Positions 4,235 to 5,351 of a DNA stretch of 5,351 bases are shown here, one piece after another. Each line of letters opens with the position of its first letter. Position 1 is the first letter of the stretch. The translations under genes and the position numbers were made by a program. This DNA is from 66-474 sp036759545. Its GTDB lineage: Bacteria; Pseudomonadota; Gammaproteobacteria; Xanthomonadales; Rhodanobacteraceae. Under the pieces are notes generated by a model. It did no database searches. It saw only the letters and a program-made list of their open reading frames with translations, and was not told where the DNA came from. Location: NCBI GenBank assembly GCA_036759545.1, contig DAIOUL010000128.1:1-5351 (forward strand). The letters run 5' to 3'.

Positions 4235-5351
4235 ATGAGCACGCTGCGCGCGGAAAACGCGGTGCGGCCGGCGGCGGAAATCCCGCTGCAGCCGGCGTCG
4301 TTCGACATCTGGGACAAGAAGTACCGGCTGAAGACCAAGCAGGGCCAGCCGGTGGACCAGACGGTCGACGATACCTATCAGCGCGTCGCGCGCGCCTTGA
4401 GCGAAGTCGAAGCCACGCCGCAACTGCGCGAGCACTGGTACGAGCGTTTCCTGTGGGCGCTGCGCCGCGGCGCGATTCCGGCCGGGCGCATCACTTCCAA
4501 CGCCGGCGCACGCGAACACAAGCCCAAGACTTCCACGATCAATTGCACGGTGTCGGGCACCATCCGCGATTCGATGGACGACATCCTGGAGAAAGTCCAC
4601 GAGGCCGGCCTGACCTTGAAAGCCGGCTGCGGCATCGGTTACGAATTCTCGACGTTGCGCCCGCGCGGCGCGTACGTCTCGGGGGCCGGCGCGTACACGT
4701 CCGGCCCGCTGTCCTTCATGGACATCTACGACAAGATGTGTTTCACCGTGTCCTCGGCCGGCGGCCGGCGCGGCGCGCAGATGGGCACCTTCGACGTGGC
4801 GCATCCGGACGCGCGCGAATTCATTCGCGCCAAGCGCGAGGACGGGCGCCTGCGCCAATTCAATCTCTCGCTGCTGATCACCGACGACTTCATGCAGGCG
4901 GTCGAAGCCGACGGCGACTGGCCGCTGGTGTTCCCGATCCACGTCAAGGAAAAGGACGAGTTCGATTTCGGCGATGCGTCGAAGGTGATCTGGCGCGAAT
5001 GGCCGGCGCACGACAACTACATCGTGCGCGACGACGGCCTGGTGGCTTGCAAGGTGTACGGGCACCTGAAAGCCCGGCACCTGTGGGACATGATCATGGT
5101 CTCGACGTACGACTACGCCGAGCCGGGCTTCATCCTGATCGACCGCGTCAACGAGATGAACAACAACTGGTGGTGCGAGAACATCCGCGCCACCAATCCC
5201 TGCGGCGAGCAGCCGCTGCCGCCCTATGGCTCGTGTCTGCTGGGATCGGTCAACCTGACAACTTTCGTGCGCGATCCCTTCGGACCCAAGGCGCGTTTCG
5301 ACTGGGACGAATACCGCGAGGTCGTGCGCGTGTTCACGCGCATGCTGGACA
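4235..5351 (+). CDS. nrdJ: Class II (adenosylcobalamin-dependent) ribonucleoside-diphosphate reductase, N-terminal part (cut by window edge)
   Basis: 372 codons are visible from the ATG at 4235, preceded by GAGGGGAG (4218-4225) with its GGAG core 9 bases from the start. The enzyme reduces ribonucleotides to deoxyribonucleotides using a thiyl radical made with coenzyme B12, so it needs no oxygen. Key residues: C104 in NCTV (first cysteine of the redox pair, by motif), then DSMDDI; AGCGIGYEFSTLRPRGA (130-146); GGRRGAQMG in the substrate loop; and the finger loop NPCGEQPL with thiyl-radical C323, N321 and E325. C334 follows 11 residues later, the spacing of C322/C333 in Thermotoga NrdJ. NPCGE marks class II rather than class I (LCLE). 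No ATP-cone precedes the catalytic domain. The C-terminal half, including the tail that recycles the disulfide, is outside the window. Control by NrdR is likely from the upstream box. Confidence 0.9.
   Translation, partial: MSTLRAENAVRPAAEIPLQPASFDIWDKKYRLKTKQGQPVDQTVDDTYQRVARALSEVEATPQLREHWYERFLWALRRGAIPAGRITSNAGAREHKPKTSTINCTVSGTIRDSMDDILEKVHEAGLTLKAGCGIGYEFSTLRPRGAYVSGAGAYTSGPLSFMDIYDKMCFTVSSAGGRRGAQMGTFDVAHPDAREFIRAKREDGRLRQFNLSLLITDDFMQAVEADGDWPLVFPIHVKEKDEFDFGDASKVIWREWPAHDNYIVRDDGLVACKVYGHLKARHLWDMIMVSTYDYAEPGFILIDRVNEMNNNWWCENIRATNPCGEQPLPPYGSCLLGSVNLTTFVRDPFGPKARFDWDEYREVVRVFTRMLD

Noticed and set aside
3959..5080. Long leftward open frame (373 codons) opposite nrdJ
   Set aside because: It runs antisense to clear class II RNR motifs, is Arg/Ala/His-rich with no recognisable domain, and is a shadow of GC-rich coding sequence.

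Overview
The window is GC-rich bacterial chromosome (about 60-65% G+C by eye, strong G/C preference at third codon positions). Gene content and protein style point to a gammaproteobacterium of the Xanthomonadales, most likely Rhodanobacteraceae or Xanthomonadaceae. That placement rests on recalled family resemblance, not on a search.

Layout: three genes read leftward and one reads rightward from a 432-bp divergent intergenic region. Leftward, in transcription order: a two-PDZ HtrA/Do serine protease with a lipoprotein signal (3802-2429); after a 127-bp gap, a secreted protein joining a PstS-like substrate-binding domain to a C-terminal LysM domain (2301-784); and, 31 bp further on, the N-terminal 250 residues of an M17 leucyl-aminopeptidase-family enzyme cut by the window edge (752-1). 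Rightward: the first 372 codons of a class II, adenosylcobalamin-dependent ribonucleotide reductase, nrdJ (from 4235, cut by the right edge). The two exported leftward proteins fit an envelope protein-quality and peptidoglycan theme; the aminopeptidase is cytoplasmic peptide turnover.

The intergenic region is the most interesting part. Near nrdJ it has a good NrdR box lying on the -10 of a candidate promoter, then a dyad one box-spacing (32 bp) downstream inside a possible leader hairpin. On the protease side, directly abutting its Shine-Dalgarno, are two tandem copies of a two-hairpin unit. Three of the hairpins have 6-bp stems and six-base loops of the form ANGGAN, and two match the full CsrA/RsmA consensus (A/U)CANGGANG(U/A). 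The stems of one hairpin differ between the copies by paired changes that keep base pairing. The other hairpin of each unit is followed by five T's, like a weak intrinsic terminator. This could be an RsmA-responsive leader, a small RNA that titrates RsmA, or a dispersed palindromic repeat whose loops happen to, or have come to, bind RsmA. The sequence alone cannot separate these.

A further strong hairpin (11-bp perfect stem) lies just upstream of the LysM gene start, next to a possible -10 hexamer. No RNA genes, CRISPR, insertion sequences, integrases or origins were seen.
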